From positions 17,370,001-17,434,000 of the forward strand of contig OX327697.1 of the NCBI GenBank assembly GCA_946807835.1: a stretch of 64,000 nucleotides of DNA, written 5' to 3'. This DNA comes from Ailanthus altissimus. Lineage: Eukaryota > Streptophyta > Magnoliopsida > Sapindales > Simaroubaceae. The position numbers were made by a program, and so were the translations under genes. A model generated the notes under the pieces. That model saw only the letters and a program-made list of their open reading frames with translations, ran no database searches and had not been told where the DNA came from. Position 1 is the first letter of the stretch. Each line of letters opens with the position of its first letter. Positions 23,396 to 35,583 of the stretch are shown in pieces.

Positions 23396-26088
23396 ATCAC
23401 TGATACTACAAAGAAGTAATAACGATCAATGACACAATATTGTTAAACCAGTATTCATTTACACCATTACAAAATGTGTCAGTAGCGTAATATCAATAAA
23501 GCCAATTTTTCTAGTGGTGATTTATCTTGTTGATCAAGTATTTACTAAGAACATCATCTTAATCTTTTAACTTATTTGCATCTTCAATAACTTCCTCATA
23601 CAGAGTAGTTTGTATCTTGTTGGTTATTGACCATGTTTACTAGGATTATTAGGTTACATACATCTTATTTATAATTTAAAATATTTCTCATCATGCTTAT
23701 CAGTCCATTCTCTAGTTCTTATAATTATTGGTATGTGGAGGGACTTGTTTACATTGGAATGGAAGGGCTACTTGTTTAGTAATTTATTTATGTACGAGGT
23801 TCTTATGTTTGCATAAGATTTAAGGGAAGTTATTGAAGTGATGGAGCATATGTGTTGAACTTGGAATCTAGGATGATTGTTAAGATGGTACTTATAAAGT
23901 TGTTAGTTTATTAAGATAGCAGAACATGACACTCCTCTTTGGTTGTGCTTAAAGATTGTCCAATATTTGTGGCAATGATTGTAAATAAAGGTCCCTTTAA
24001 AACTTTAATAACTTTTCCTCTTTGTTTATCACTATGATTATGAAGTTAATTAAATTTATGCCTGCTATTATTTCAATCTTCTCATTAGACCAAATAACAA
24101 CTCAAGTAACCTTAAACTTCTTATCATTATTCTAATTTGTTTTGAACATTTACCTAGTGACAACATTGACCAAGGCTTCCAAACTTGTAAAATTTATGTG
24201 ATTCTGCTCTAAGGCCACTTTAATCCAACAAAATAATACCTTAATCTTACAATCTCCCATTTATGTGAACAAAGTACGAAGAAATAAAGTATATACTTAG
24301 ACATTAGAATTATCACTTTAATCAATAATAAATAATAACATCATTTTTACAATCAATAAATATCCCCTTTACATAACACATAGCCTTTATTGAACAAGCA
24401 TATGTTCGTTAATAATGAACATAGCCTAGTATAACCATTTCATAGAAACAATATTTTTTGCATAAGAAATCAACAATCATCATTTAAAATGTTTAAAGAT
24501 AAGCAAAGTATTTCGGTTTAAGTGTAGTTTGATTGAGATTTTCTATTGGTCAAAAGAGTTTTTTTAGTGTATTTTTTTAAAAATTATTTTTGAAGATATT
24601 TAGTTATAAATAGAAAAAACAAATTTGGAGATTATAAAAACTATTTTACCTTTAATTATAAAAATTAAAATTTTGGGCTTTTAAGAGTAGAGTTTTTCAA
24701 ATTTTTTTTTTTTAAATTTGTGTATTGACACATATACCATAATAATAGTTTCATAATTCTATAGCATACTCTTAATAAAAAATATATATCCTATTTAACT
24801 AATATATTTTTAATGTTTTGTTGAAAGCTACTATATCTCTATATCTTTGCAACTACCATATCTCTACAAGGCTCTACTATTTTTTTTGTCATAGGTATGT
24901 AGTATTTTAATTTTAATTTTTATACCAAACACAATAAATTATTTAATTTATTGATTGTTTTGTATTAATTTTATTTGAATTTTTATAAAATTATATTTAT
25001 TAATTTTTTAAAGTTTAATTATTTTAGCCATTATTTTACAATGATTGCAAAATTAAATTTTAACATGAATCACTTTTGTGCTATCTATAAAAATATGTTA
25101 GTAAATTTTAAAGATTAAATTGTAAATTTTATTTTATGTAAAAAAGTTAAACTATTTAGAATTTGAATGTAAATTTTATTAAGTGCTCTTTTTACTAATT
25201 TATTAATAAATAAATATTTTTAATAATGTATAATAAAACGATCTACTACATTAAAAGAATTTTTTTAATTAACAATTAAAAATCAATATTTTCTTTAAAA
25301 ACTCTATTTAAAAATCCCAATTAAATGAGCTCCACGTAAAACATACATTTTTCAACCTCAAAAACTGTCCAAACTTTTTGACAAATGAAAAAAAAAAAAG
25401 TAATTCTTTACTAGGTGCTATTTTAGAATCTATTTTGAAACTTATTTCGACTCAGTTTCCAACCCACTTCACTCCCATTTTCAAACCCATTTCCTATTTC
25501 CATAATCCATTTAAAATATCCCTGCCCAAACCCATTTCAATCCCACTGAAGCATGAGCACTTTACACAGTTTCAACCGCCCTCTGTTTTGACTTAAATGG
25601 TCTCGATAGCGCTAAAAGAATCTGGTTAACATATTTGCTTCTTCCAGTTGTCTTCGAGTAATGAAATGAGATGGATTTCACTTTTTTAAAAAATGAGGGT
25701 TTCAGACTTAGGGATGTCATGGTTCTTTTGCAAATGGCAGGAAATAAAGTAGATTATAATAAGAGGTTCATACTTGTTCAGTTACTCCTATCTTTAAAGA
25801 CTTAAAATCTTTAACCTCTGTATTCACAGGAGCTCAAGTAAGATTTCTCTTTGATTACTAGGAACATGCTTGTTCGGCTCTCATTGTTTTACTGATATTG
25901 AATGCTAGGTGTGGGGACGTCAAAAACACCGGAACCTAAACTAGCCTGGGCTAGGCCCAAGTTTTATTAAAGTTCGAACACAAGCCAGGTTAAAAAGGCC
26001 TGTAGCTTAGCTAGGGTTTGAAATCTACATATTTTATATTTTTATAAAATAGACCTAAAGAGACTAAAGAGTTAAGTTTATTCCAAGT
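23396..26088. other. AT-rich DNA without recognisable gene
   Basis: Long A/T runs and no frame with protein similarity. At 24253-24263 the minus strand reads AAATGGGAGAT followed by TGTAAGATTAAGG, which resembles a copia polypurine tract and LTR start; it may mark a decayed minus-strand copia end to the left of 24252, but nothing else supports it. The 72-codon frame at 25378-25596 has low complexity and no known motif. Confidence 0.4.
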
Positions 26089-26255
26089 CCAAGCCCACTG
26101 TAGTTTCCAACCTAATAATTTCACACTCGTGTGGAAAGCCCATCCCAATTTTAAATTTCCGATAAATGATATAATTTATAAATTAAACAAAACAAATATA
26201 CAAGTTTTAATTTAGGGATGATAATGCAGTAGGGTGGCCTTTCTCGTACTCCACC
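26089..26255. repeat. Dispersed repeat R1, copy b
   Basis: It matches 18700-18885 from CACTGTAGTTT through CGTACTCCAC with small indels. At its right part it overlaps the left end of the possible TIR element described next. Confidence 0.6.
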
Positions 26256-26985
26256 ATCTTTTTTTTTTTAAAAAAAAATTTAATTCTTGATTTTACTCTA
26301 TTCTTTAAAATAATTTAACAGAGTGAAACATTTTCATGCAAAGAATGTTTTTTACATCCATCCCTCATTTTTTTATTTTTGTTTATTGATATTAAATATA
26401 AATTTATATTGACAAATTTTAACAATATAAATTTTTTATCTATTATATGTATAGAAAAATATCAAACTAATAAACTAGAATAATGTAACAATATCTTTTA
26501 ATAAAGTAAAAAGTAATTAGTAAATAAAATTTTAAATAAATAATAAAAATTAATATTTTAAATAATATTTTATTATTTAACATCAATGATTTTTCTATTA
26601 ATTATTTCATATTCTCATTAAATTAACAGTTGAATAATTCAAAAATAAAAGTCTTTTATTATTTATAATAAAAAAGTAAATTTTAAAAGTTTTTTTATTA
26701 TGTAGATTTTTATTAATAAAAATATTTTATTAAAGTATATTCTAATTAAATATAAATTATAAAATAAAAAATCAATAAATTATTTAATATATAAATATAT
26801 AATAAAAATTACATTTAATATTTTCATAAAAAATAAGACTGTGACGAGACCAAAAGGGTTAATTTTATTTCCACCCTCATTAATAATTTAGAGATGAATT
26901 TTTTTTTTTTTCAGTTTTCATCTCATTCAAAGCGAGCCCTGCGAATCTCCATCCCCACTGAATATTTTATCATTCTTATTTTAGC
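26213..26985. mobile_element. Possible AT-rich non-autonomous TIR element
   Basis: The left end (GGATGATAATGCAGTAGGGTGG) and the reverse complement of the right end (GAATGATAAAATATTC then AGTGGGGATGG) are imperfect inverted repeats. The 700 bases between are extremely AT-rich and non-coding. No target duplication is clear, so this is tentative. Confidence 0.3.
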
Positions 26986-28559
26986 CTTTTAGGGTTTTCA
27001 TGAAAATCCAAATTTATTAACTTAAGAAAGAAAGACTAACCTATTGTTGCAGCCCTTGCCTGATTGCCTTCCACATTTATTGGCCTTCGACACTGATTTG
27101 TTGCTTCTTTGATTGCTGGCCGCTCGCTACACCAACATACAACACATTGCACACCTCCAAACCAAAACATCTAGCATCAATTGTTGTCGACTTGTAAGTG
27201 TCGGGCTTTAAGCCAAATTGCCAATCTACTGTTGTCACCAACATATTTATCAACGACCCAGTATTTTAAAATTATTTTTATTTATACATTTTTTATATGG
27301 AAAAGAGGATTTAAACTTGAACCTCCCAAAAATTGAGGTAAGGATGTATCCTTTTATCACTAGATTGTTTACATAAATACTATTTAATATATATTTTTAA
27401 ATATTATAAAATAATTTAAATTTAATTATTGATATTTGTTAATAACTTAAAAAAATATATAACTTCAAAAAGAATAAATTACACATTTTAAATTACATTT
27501 TAAATTATATTTTAAGAATGATGTGTCAAATAATTATTAAATAATAAAATAATATAAATTTTTATTTAACACTCAATCATTATTTGACACGTTATCTTAT
27601 AAAATATAATTTAAAATATATAATATTATTTATTTAAAAATTCAAGCACTCTACATAAAATATCTAATATTGTTTATTTAAAAATTCAAGCACTCTACAC
27701 CTTAACCCTATGCTAATTTTGGACGCAGGCCATACATTTAAGTGTTTGGGCCGAACAAAGCGAGTAATTTGCAAACTCTAGCTGCATGCACTATGTATCG
27801 GCTGTTCATGTGTTAACCATCTTTGACCAAATACACAAAGTTTAAAAAAAGAAAAGAAAACTCTTCTCTATCTCGTACTGTTAGCAAAGCGTATAGCTAT
27901 GTAAATACTTTATAATGAATAAGCACATTAGGAAATATTCACGAACTACAAGTGCCCCCGTCTCAAAAATATAAAATAAAATGGAAGGTGGTTTTGGTAC
28001 TCAATGTGAAGGATCCTATTACACGATATATAATAATTGCAAAAAGTAATAATGGAAGCTGATGGTAATTTTGATTTCGGTTGTCGTGTATGTCTCCAGG
28101 CAATAAGACAAAGGTCTTAAAGAAGTGATACGAAACAAAACAAAATGGAAGATACGTGTGCACAAAAAGAAAGAAACGTTTTTATGGGGAGAATCGTACG
28201 TTGATGTTGCTTAAATATTTTCCCAACACAGTAGCTAGCTAGTGGTCTCCATGGAACGTTTCAAGTGACACTTATGCTCTAGTCATTATCCAACTTGAAA
28301 GCTGCTTTTATCACCGGCAGAACCGTAGAGCTTTTGGCACACTCAAAAGCCAATTAAAAACCCAACAAATTTAGTGGTAGTCGTTTCAATTGGCCTTTTG
28401 AAATCTTCATTACGCAATTATTCTTTTATTGTCGTCAATGAATTGATTTTTCATCCATTTGTGGGTTCCGATTTTGCAATCCTATCCAAATATCTGTATA
28501 ACGGGGGAGTTCAATTATGTCATAGTTCATCCATTTAATTAGTTGAGCATGACTAGTAC
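26986..28559. other. AT-rich DNA without recognisable gene
   Basis: No open frame with protein similarity on either strand. The 66-codon minus frame at 28163-27963 has no known domain. A direct repeat of about 25 bases (TTTAAAAATTCAAGCACTC) occurs at about 27629 and 27679. Confidence 0.4.
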
Positions 28560-29094
28560 TGTTAAAATTGGCTTATTTGTCAATTTTAATAAATTTTATA
28601 TTGAAGAGAGATGATATGAAAATAGTTTGGTTGAATTTATATAAGATAAGGTCTTTATTATTATTTATTATACTTTTTGAATAATTCTCTTTTTTAGGAT
28701 CTTTTTATAAAAATTTCATAGTTTAATCATTTTATATTTAAGTTCTTGAAATTTATAAGAGTTTAATATTTTTTTTTATTTTTGGACATTTGTAGTAATA
28801 TCCTATTATTTAAGTAATACAGTATTAGTTATACTATTTATATATTTGAAGTTTGACCCAATAATTTAAAATTTTGTATTATGACTCAAAAACTTTATAA
28901 CTTTTTTTTTAAAATAGTAGATTTATTCTAGCAACGCCCGAGGACGTAGGTAATATTACTGAACTTCATTAATTTGATGTTCTTTCTATTTTGCATATTG
29001 TTAGATGATAGTTGATTGCCTCGTTGTGGTATTATATTCTATTGCTAGCATAACAACAATGCTAATTATTCTTTGAGTACTTCTTGGCGTAATA
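28560..29094 (+). repeat. 5' LTR of element G (about 535 bp)
   Basis: The start TGTTAAAATTGGC is inferred from the usual copia LTR start. The inner end lies at GGCGTAATA two bases before the primer site. The run CGAGGACGTAGGTAATATTACTG (28930-28952), split by conserved and variable bases, is the typical GGACGTAGG...TGCCGAAC segment near the U5 end of one large group of plant copia LTRs. Confidence 0.6.
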
Positions 29095-29096
29095 AG

Positions 29097-29116
29097 TAGT
29101 ATTAGAACCTCAGGTT
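29097..29116 (+). other. Primer binding site of element G
   Basis: The sequence TAGTATTAGAACCTCAGGTT differs by transitions only from TGGTATCAGAGCCTCAGGTT, the initiator Met tRNA site of many plant copia elements. Confidence 0.7.
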
Positions 29117-29137
29117 TAGGATGGTGAGTGACTATTG

Positions 29138-29888
29138 ACATGTGTCTGAAATGTTACAAGTATCTTACCATGTGTGGAACACCAGATGACGTAGGTAACC
29201 CCAGGTTTTTGACATGTGTGGAACCAAAGTATAGTAGATCACTCACAAGCCCACCATGGCACTCAGGTCAAAGGATTACGAATACTATTCAACTCAGAAG
29301 ACCTTCCATTGATGGCTTTATAAGATGTCTATTGGAGGTCTTCGTAAGTCTGTTCCATACCCAGTCCTTACTAAATACCTATATCTCTGTACAAGTTTCT
29401 ACTAAGCTCATGGTTTGTTAACATTAACCATTTGGACCATACAGATACAGACATACACCAATTTATATTATTGAATTTCACCGATAAACTTACATCGATA
29501 AAATTAGATTAGGAACATTATGTTTGAGAATATACTTGCATAATAATACTTTCTACCACCATCTGCAACTCTTTGTAGCTACATCATTACTAATATATTC
29601 TCAGGTCTTTATCCCATTTCAGATAATGCTCTAACTCCTTAGATGTCACTAACTCTTATAATCTGCTAACTCTTAACACTTATAACTTTTAGTATTGCTA
29701 ACTCTTAACACTGATCTAAACTTCTTATATATAAACTCTCTCAGATCATACAATTTTTAAAACGTTACAAGCATCTTAGCATTTAATAATTAATAATATT
29801 AACAATTTTATTAAAAATGTTAATTGTATAAATATTATCATTAAATATTTATACATAATGAAATGTCACATAAGCACAAATCTCAACA
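29138..29888 (-). repeat. B-type LTR fragment inserted in element G
   Basis: From about 29196 to 29888 it matches the B1 3' LTR at 7203-7908, including the end AAGCACAAATCTCAACA. The first 60 bases are a scramble of later and earlier LTR segments (CTGAAATGTTACAAG next to TGACATGTGTGG). The outer half of the LTR is absent. The 97-codon frame at 29128-29421 is LTR sequence without protein similarity. Confidence 0.7.
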
Positions 29889-30430
29889 TTGTGGAAGGCC
29901 TTGGAGAATAAATATATGAAGAAAAGTAATGACAACTAGTTGTATCTATTGAAGAGATTGTTTCGTCTTCAGTTGAGACCAGGTACGAGTATCAGTTCTT
30001 ATATTGATGAGTTTAATAAGTTAATTGTTGATTTATTAAACTTAGAGAAAACATTCAAAGATGAAATAAAGGTATGTTATTGATTGGTTCTCTTCCAGAT
30101 GAACTAGATCATTTATGTATTACTCTCATCCATGAAAATGATAAATTGTCATTTGAAAAAGCTTGTTCTTCTTTAACAAACTATGAAATCCGTAGAAAGG
30201 ATCAGAGAGAACATAAAGATGAGTAAGTATATAAGTCGAGGGGTAGAGTAGGAAAAGATAAATATGCATTTTGTTGTGAGAAATGGCATTGGAAGAAAAG
30301 TTGTCCAAGGTTGAAAAGAAAAAGAAAATAAATGTCTATTTTTTATGCACGTGTTGTTGAGAGTGTAAGTGATGATAGTGTGTCAAATTTTTATTTAAGT
30401 GGTCATTAATCCATATTTTGTTCTGACGAA
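29889..30430 (+). pseudogene. Element G gag with altered zinc knuckle
   Basis: The sequence opens inside gag: LWKALENKYMKKS, then RLQLRPGTSISSYIDEFNKL, a UBN2-type capsid domain. At about 30265-30310 the CCHC knuckle reads YAFCCEKWHWKKSC; the first Cys of the CxxC pair has become Tyr. Several stops break the frame. The N-terminal 70 to 80 residues are missing because of the LTR fragment upstream. Confidence 0.75.
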
Positions 30431-32812
30431 TGGATTATGGATTTGGGTTGTACTTATCATATATGTCCACACTGAGAATAGTTCTTTAATTTTGAAGAGC
30501 TAAATGGTAGAGTTGTGTATATGGGCAATAATAATAGTTGCCATACTGTTAGGATAGGTTCAATCTAGTTGCAAAATGATGACAGATCAACTAGAGTTTT
30601 GACAGATGCTTGGTATATACCAAAGTTGAAGAAGAATCTCATTTATTTGGGAGCTTTAGCATTTAAAAGCTGTATTGTATCTATTTGAGATAGAATTCTG
30701 AGGGTCACTTTAGGCACTCTTGTGACTTTAAAAGGCACTAGGAGGAATAACTTGTATTACTATAATGGTAGTACAGTGATTGGATCAACGACTATAGTTT
30801 CTAATAATGATGTAGATTCACAGATTAATAGATTGTGTCATATATGGTTAGGGCATGCAAGTGAGAAAGCCTTATTCGGTTTGGTGAAAAGAGACTTATT
30901 AAAAGGTGCAAAGACCAATAAGTTAGGTTTTTGTTAGTATTATGTTATGAGAAAGTAGAAGAGAGTAAAGTTTGGCACCACTATTCATAATACTAAGGGT
31001 ATTCTTGATTATATTCACTTAGATGTATGGAGACCTTCTCAGACTACATCTATGAGAGATATATGCTACTATATTATTTTTGTTGATGACGTTTCTAGAA
31101 GAACTTGGGTGTGCCTTTTGAAATCTAAAGATGATGTACTTAGTGCTTTCCTTAAATGATAAAAAAGTGGTTGAGACACAAACTGGCAAAAAAATTAGGC
31201 ATCTCAAAACAGACAATAATAATGAGTATTACAGTGATCAATTTTTTAAATTGTGTCAAAATGAGGGTATTATACATCATTTTACTATGAGAGCTACACC
31301 ATAGTAGAATGAGGTGGTAGAATGTATGAACAGGATGTTATTGGAGAAAGTTCGGTGCATATTGTCTAATATAAAATTAGGCAATGAGTTTTAGGCTAAG
31401 GTTATAATTTATGCATGTCATCTTATTAATCGTCTACCGTCAGCTGCTATTGGTGATAGAACTCTATTAGAGATTTGGTCTAGACAACCTATTTCTGATT
31501 ATGATTCTTTACATGTATTTGGTTCCACTGCATATTATTATGTGAAAGAATCAAAGTTAGATTTCAGAGTCAAGAAAGTAATTTTTTGAGGATTTTCTTT
31601 AAGAGTGAAAGGATATCGTTTTTGGTGTCCGAGTTCAAAGAAGATTATATCCAATAGATATGTAACATTTGATGAGTCTTTTATGCTCAAGAAATAAAAA
31701 ACCAAACAATAATGAATAGTACTCTGTAACAAGTAGAGCATACTCAGCAGCAGGTAGAATTGGAAACAACTTCATTGAACCGGGTTAGATCTATAGAGAT
31801 AGATAATGGTACTCCTATGATAGATGTAATTTTGGGAGATGATAGAGAAGGTTATTCTTAGAAACCTCAATAGCAACAAGAATCTATTACAGTAAATAGG
31901 CTAAGACGTGAGATTTGGAAACCTGCTCGATTAGTTTAAATAATAGCCTATATACTTACAATTGTAGATGATGATGTTGCTTCCACTTATAGAGAGGCAG
32001 CAGTTATTCTAAAGTTGATCAGTAGAAGACAGCTATAGAGGAAGAGATGTAGTCTTTTCAGAATAATAAAACTTGAGAGCTAACTCAACTACCGAAGGGT
32101 AAAAAGGTAATTGGGTGCAATAGATATATACAAAGGAAGATGGATTTCCTAACAAGAAAAATGCCTGCTAAAAGGTCAGGTTGGTGGCTAAAGGCTATGC
32201 ATAGAGGGAAGGAATTAACTACAATAAGATATTTTCTCCAATTGTGAAACATTTTTCTATTAGAATTTTATTGGCTTTAGTAGCTTAGTTAAATATAGAA
32301 CTAGTTTAACTTGATATGAAAAATGCATTTTTACATGGTGACTTGGAAGAATAAATATATGACTCGGCCAGAAGGATTCAAAGTTGCTAGTAAGGAAAAA
32401 TTGGTTTACAAATTGAAAAGATCACTTTATGGTTTGAAACAATCACTGAGGCAGTAGTATAGGTGGTTTGATCAGTTTATAATGGGTCAGAGGTACACAA
32501 GAAGCAAATTTGATCATTGTGTGTATTTTTGGAGTCTACATGATCGTTCTTGCATTTATCTACTCTTGTATGTTGATGATATGTTGATAGCTTCAACGAA
32601 TGTCGAAGAAATTAAAAAATTAAAAACTCAGTTGAACCGAGAGTTTGAGATAAAAGATTTATGTGAAACTAGAAAGATACTAGGCATTGAGATTAGTAGA
32701 GACACAGAATGAGGCAAAATTCGTTTGACTCAGAAGTAATTTCTAAAGAAGGTATTACAATGTTTTGGTATTTCAAAGGAGTTAAAACCTATAATTACCT
32801 TATTATAGGTAA
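30431..32812 (+). pseudogene. Element G pol: protease, integrase, reverse transcriptase
   Basis: Protease: near 30435 the active site reads WIMDLGCTYHI, so the catalytic D-S/T-G has become D-L-G. Pre-integrase: CHIWLGHASEKALFGLV near 30840. Integrase: DYIHLDVW near 31010, FVDDVSRRTWV near 31078 and KTDNNNEYYSDQF near 31208. Reverse transcriptase: 32130-32712 includes KKNACxKVRLVAKGY-like and KLKRSLYGLKQSLRQ segments and an intact YVDD box at 32569-32580, in the readable frame 32482-32712. Many stops, mostly TAG, lie between. The sequence ends near KPIITLL at about 32805. Confidence 0.8.
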
Positions 32813-32823
32813 GATAAATATAC

Positions 32824-32872
32824 TAGGCAAGTTACTGAACACATAAATATACGTAGTTCAGTAACTTGCCTA
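32824..32872. repeat. Perfect 17-bp inverted repeat at a truncation junction
   Basis: TAGGCAAGTTACTGAAC at 32824-32840 is the exact reverse complement of 32856-32872, with a 15-base loop. The right arm is ordinary D-type LTR sequence; the left arm is an inverted copy that belongs neither to G nor to D. Confidence 0.9.
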
Positions 32873-33437
32873 CATCCACGGCGGATCAAGATCGCTCACT
32901 CTTATTATTGAATCATAAGACACTCACAAAGCATGCCTTTTAAAAAAAAGACTCATAAAGAAACACTCTCTCTTGCAACTAAGGGATTTTCTCTCATTAA
33001 GAATTACAAAGTATGTTTGATCACAAAGATCTCACTTCAATTTTACTAAGATCTATTTACAAGCCAATAGAAAGCCTTTATATAGGCTTTAGAACGTTCT
33101 AGGTTTATCCTAAATGTGTAGGAGTCGTATTAGGGAGTCCTGAAGCAAGTGAGAGATGAAAAATGATGAGACAAAACTGGAAACCTATCATTGCACTCAG
33201 CGCTGCGACGCTCAGCCCTTACCGCCGCGAAGCTAGTACACCCGCCTGGGCGTCACAGCCCTCAGGTTCTATTCTGAGTGCTGCAGTGCCTAACCATAGT
33301 CGCCGCGGCACCCACATCTAGGCACTGCACCTTCATCTTTTACCTCTTTTTGTGTTCGTTTTTGATCCTCGCGCACCTTATACACTTGGCTTACTCTCCA
33401 AATCATAACTCGATAATTTTCAATCAATATTCTCACA
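32841..33437 (-). repeat. 3' LTR of D2, truncated
   Basis: It matches the 5' LTR at 45010-45563, sharing 'cttgcctac', 'cggatcaagatc', the GC-rich block (33185-33310) and the end TTCTCACA. The U5 end is missing and replaced by the inverted-repeat junction. Sequence differences to the 5' LTR are frequent, so insertion is old. Confidence 0.75.
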
Positions 33438-34305
33438 AATCTCCTCATTGATTCAAAATCATTCACAAAGTAACTTGATCTCTCATCTCCGCATCTTCGG
33501 TCACGCTCACAAAGTAGTGACTTTGGTTAAGTCCTTATTCAATATGTCAGTAGGGTTTTTAGACGATGCTATCTTCGTTAGACTAACTTCACCACTTTGG
33601 ACAATCTCTCAAATGTAATAGAGCAGCATATCAATGTGTTTCGACCTCTCGTGGAACACTTGATGCTTGCTTAGGTGTATAGCACTCTGGCTATCACAAT
33701 ATACACGAGTGTTCACATATTCACTAGCCAATACCTCTACATATATGCCTTTCAACCACACGGCCTCCTTGATAGCTTTACCAACAGCTATGTACTCCGC
33801 CTCTGTGGTAGATAGTGCAACTACATATTATAGAACTGATCTCCAACAAACACCACATCCAAACACTGTGAATACGTAACCAGTCAACGATCTTCTCTTG
33901 TCTAGATCACCTGCATAATCTGAGTTTACGTACCCTCTTACCATTTTATTGTTGTCTTCATCTCTTTTATACATCAACCCCTAATTTGACGTCCCTTTGA
34001 GATATCTCAAAATCTATTTCACTATAAGCCAGTGATCCTTACCCGAATTTGCTATGTATTTACTTACCACACTCACAGCTTATGCTATGTCTAGTCTTAT
34101 GCAAACCATTGCATACATGATGCTCCCCACAATGCTTACATACGGTACTTTACTCATCTGCAGTTTCTACTTTTCGGATGTCGGTGACTGTGCTATTGAA
34201 AGTCTGAAATGCATGGCCAAAAGAGTAGAGACAGCCTTTGCATTGGACATACCAAACTTCTCTAGAATTTTTAAGTATATATTGCTGATGGGACAAGAAG
34301 ATAAC
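33438..34305 (-). pseudogene. D2 RNase H and end of reverse transcriptase
   Basis: On the minus strand the sequence reads ILEKFGMSNAKAV (about 34275), the end of the reverse transcriptase. It continues to a RNase H domain with AEYIAVGKAI-like and GIYVEVLASEYVNTRVYCDSQ segments (about 33800-33690). Then come SAIHLSKHQVFHERSKHIDM (33690-33630) and an ILNKDLTKV-like end near 33510. The open frames on the plus strand here (33667-33879, 34054-34323) are antisense. Stops are present. Confidence 0.75.
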
Positions 34306-35571
34306 TATTGGAATGGCACGTGAGTATCAGCTCCAAATTTAAATGACTACCAAAATTGTAAAATCTAAAAACCTAGAAATTATGAGTTTTGAATTTCATT
34401 TCCCTTTATATACTAATGCATAAATTTCAAACTAATTTGAATTTCATTTGTATTTAATTTAACTTAACCTAACCATAGTTAACATTTAACCTTAGTTAAG
34501 TTAGTTTAACTTAACCCTTAGTTAATAAATATTTAAATATTCTACCATAGTTAACTAACTTAACCATGGTTAGGTTAACCTTTACTTAACCATTATGTAA
34601 GGTTAACTTAACTTAACCATATGGTTAACCTTTAACTATAGTTAAATTAAATCATTTATTTAATAATTAAATAAATTAATATTTATTTTAATTATTTAAC
34701 AATTAAATAATCATAAAGTGAAATTACATTTATAACCTTACTAGGTTACCAAGTTAACCTAAAGTAGGTCCCACCATTTAACCATATACTTTAGTTAACT
34801 TAACCTTAGGTATTTGCTGAATTATACTGCATTGAACCATTCAATACGATGAATTGACAAAGTGCTCAAAGAGTACATTTCATATTGGAACTCTCTAGGT
34901 CTACACTCGATTTGTCAAATAGAACTATTCCATGAATCCGTAATCGATGCCCCACGCACACGTTACGAATATTACAAATCAACATATTAGACCATACAAG
35001 TTGAGGTCATAACGTATACATATAATCCTTCCATCATTCATACCCTGGATGTGCGGGGATATAGATCAGCACTGTCAAATCTCTATTTGCTCATCTTTAA
35101 ACTTATCTCTAGATTCCTATCTCGATAAACAATATATGCAAACACTTTTGCTATATTGTTTAACCCTGTGGAAAACTCTTTTTTCGGGTTTATGCTTGTG
35201 GCCACAAGACTTTATGAAATACAATCTCGGAGCATCGGATATTCAACTTACCTACGTAAGCTGACGGATCCCGTATCTACACACACCAGACTCCATGAGC
35301 ATCGGACCATACCCAACGACATATAGCAATTAGACCATGAAAGGTCTCTGACATATGTGGAACCAAAGCATGATGGATCACTCACAAGACCACTTTGGTG
35401 CTCAAGTTAAAGGACCACGAATACTACTCAACTCGAGAGAACCTTTCTTTGACGGTTTCATAGGGTATCTATTAGGGTCCTCGATGCTTTATTTGAAATG
35501 TTTATTGTATAAATATTAAACAATTAATATTCATACAATATTAGAATGGCACGTGAGCACCAGCTCCAACA
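34306..35571 (-). repeat. 3' LTR of element E, R-U5 part deleted
   Basis: The first 35 bases (TATTGGAATGGCACGTGAG and the following TATCAGCTCC) equal the U3 terminus seen again at 35540-35571. The sequence then jumps to GACTACCAAAATTG and runs through the U3 to GAGCACCAGCTCCAACA at 35571. A minus-strand TATA box (TATATAAAGG) lies at 34403-34412. A dense series of GTTAAC/TTAACC units occupies 34450-34800, as in LTRs A and C. Confidence 0.75.
34403..34412 (-). promoter_or_regulatory. TATA box of the element E LTR
   Basis: The minus strand reads TATATAAAGG. Transcription would begin about 30 to 40 bases further left, near 34370-34380, which marks the start of the R region. Confidence 0.6.
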
Positions 35572-35583
35572 AACCCCCACTTT
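35572..35583 (-). other. Polypurine tract of element E
   Basis: The minus strand reads AAAGTGGGGGTT directly before the LTR start TGTTGGAGC. The G-run is typical of a copia plus-strand primer. Confidence 0.75.

Larger units (their letters stand above)
28560..32812 (+). mobile_element. Ty1/copia element G, 3' end lost
   Basis: The plus strand carries a 5' LTR, primer site, gag, protease, integrase and reverse transcriptase in copia order. The element stops inside the reverse transcriptase/RNase H boundary at about 32812, where the inverted-repeat junction with element D2 begins. A long-LTR fragment (29138-29888) replaces the leader and the first part of gag. All frames are interrupted by stops, so the copy is dead. 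Confidence 0.8.

Noticed and set aside
24180..24263. Polypurine tract and LTR start of a further minus-strand copia element
   Set aside because: AAATGGGAGAT followed by TGT is suggestive, but no coding remnant or second LTR supports it; noted only within the spacer entry.
25378..25596. 72-codon plus-strand frame after a possible promoter-like AT-rich region
   Set aside because: Low complexity, no homology that I recognise, no splice-supported continuation.
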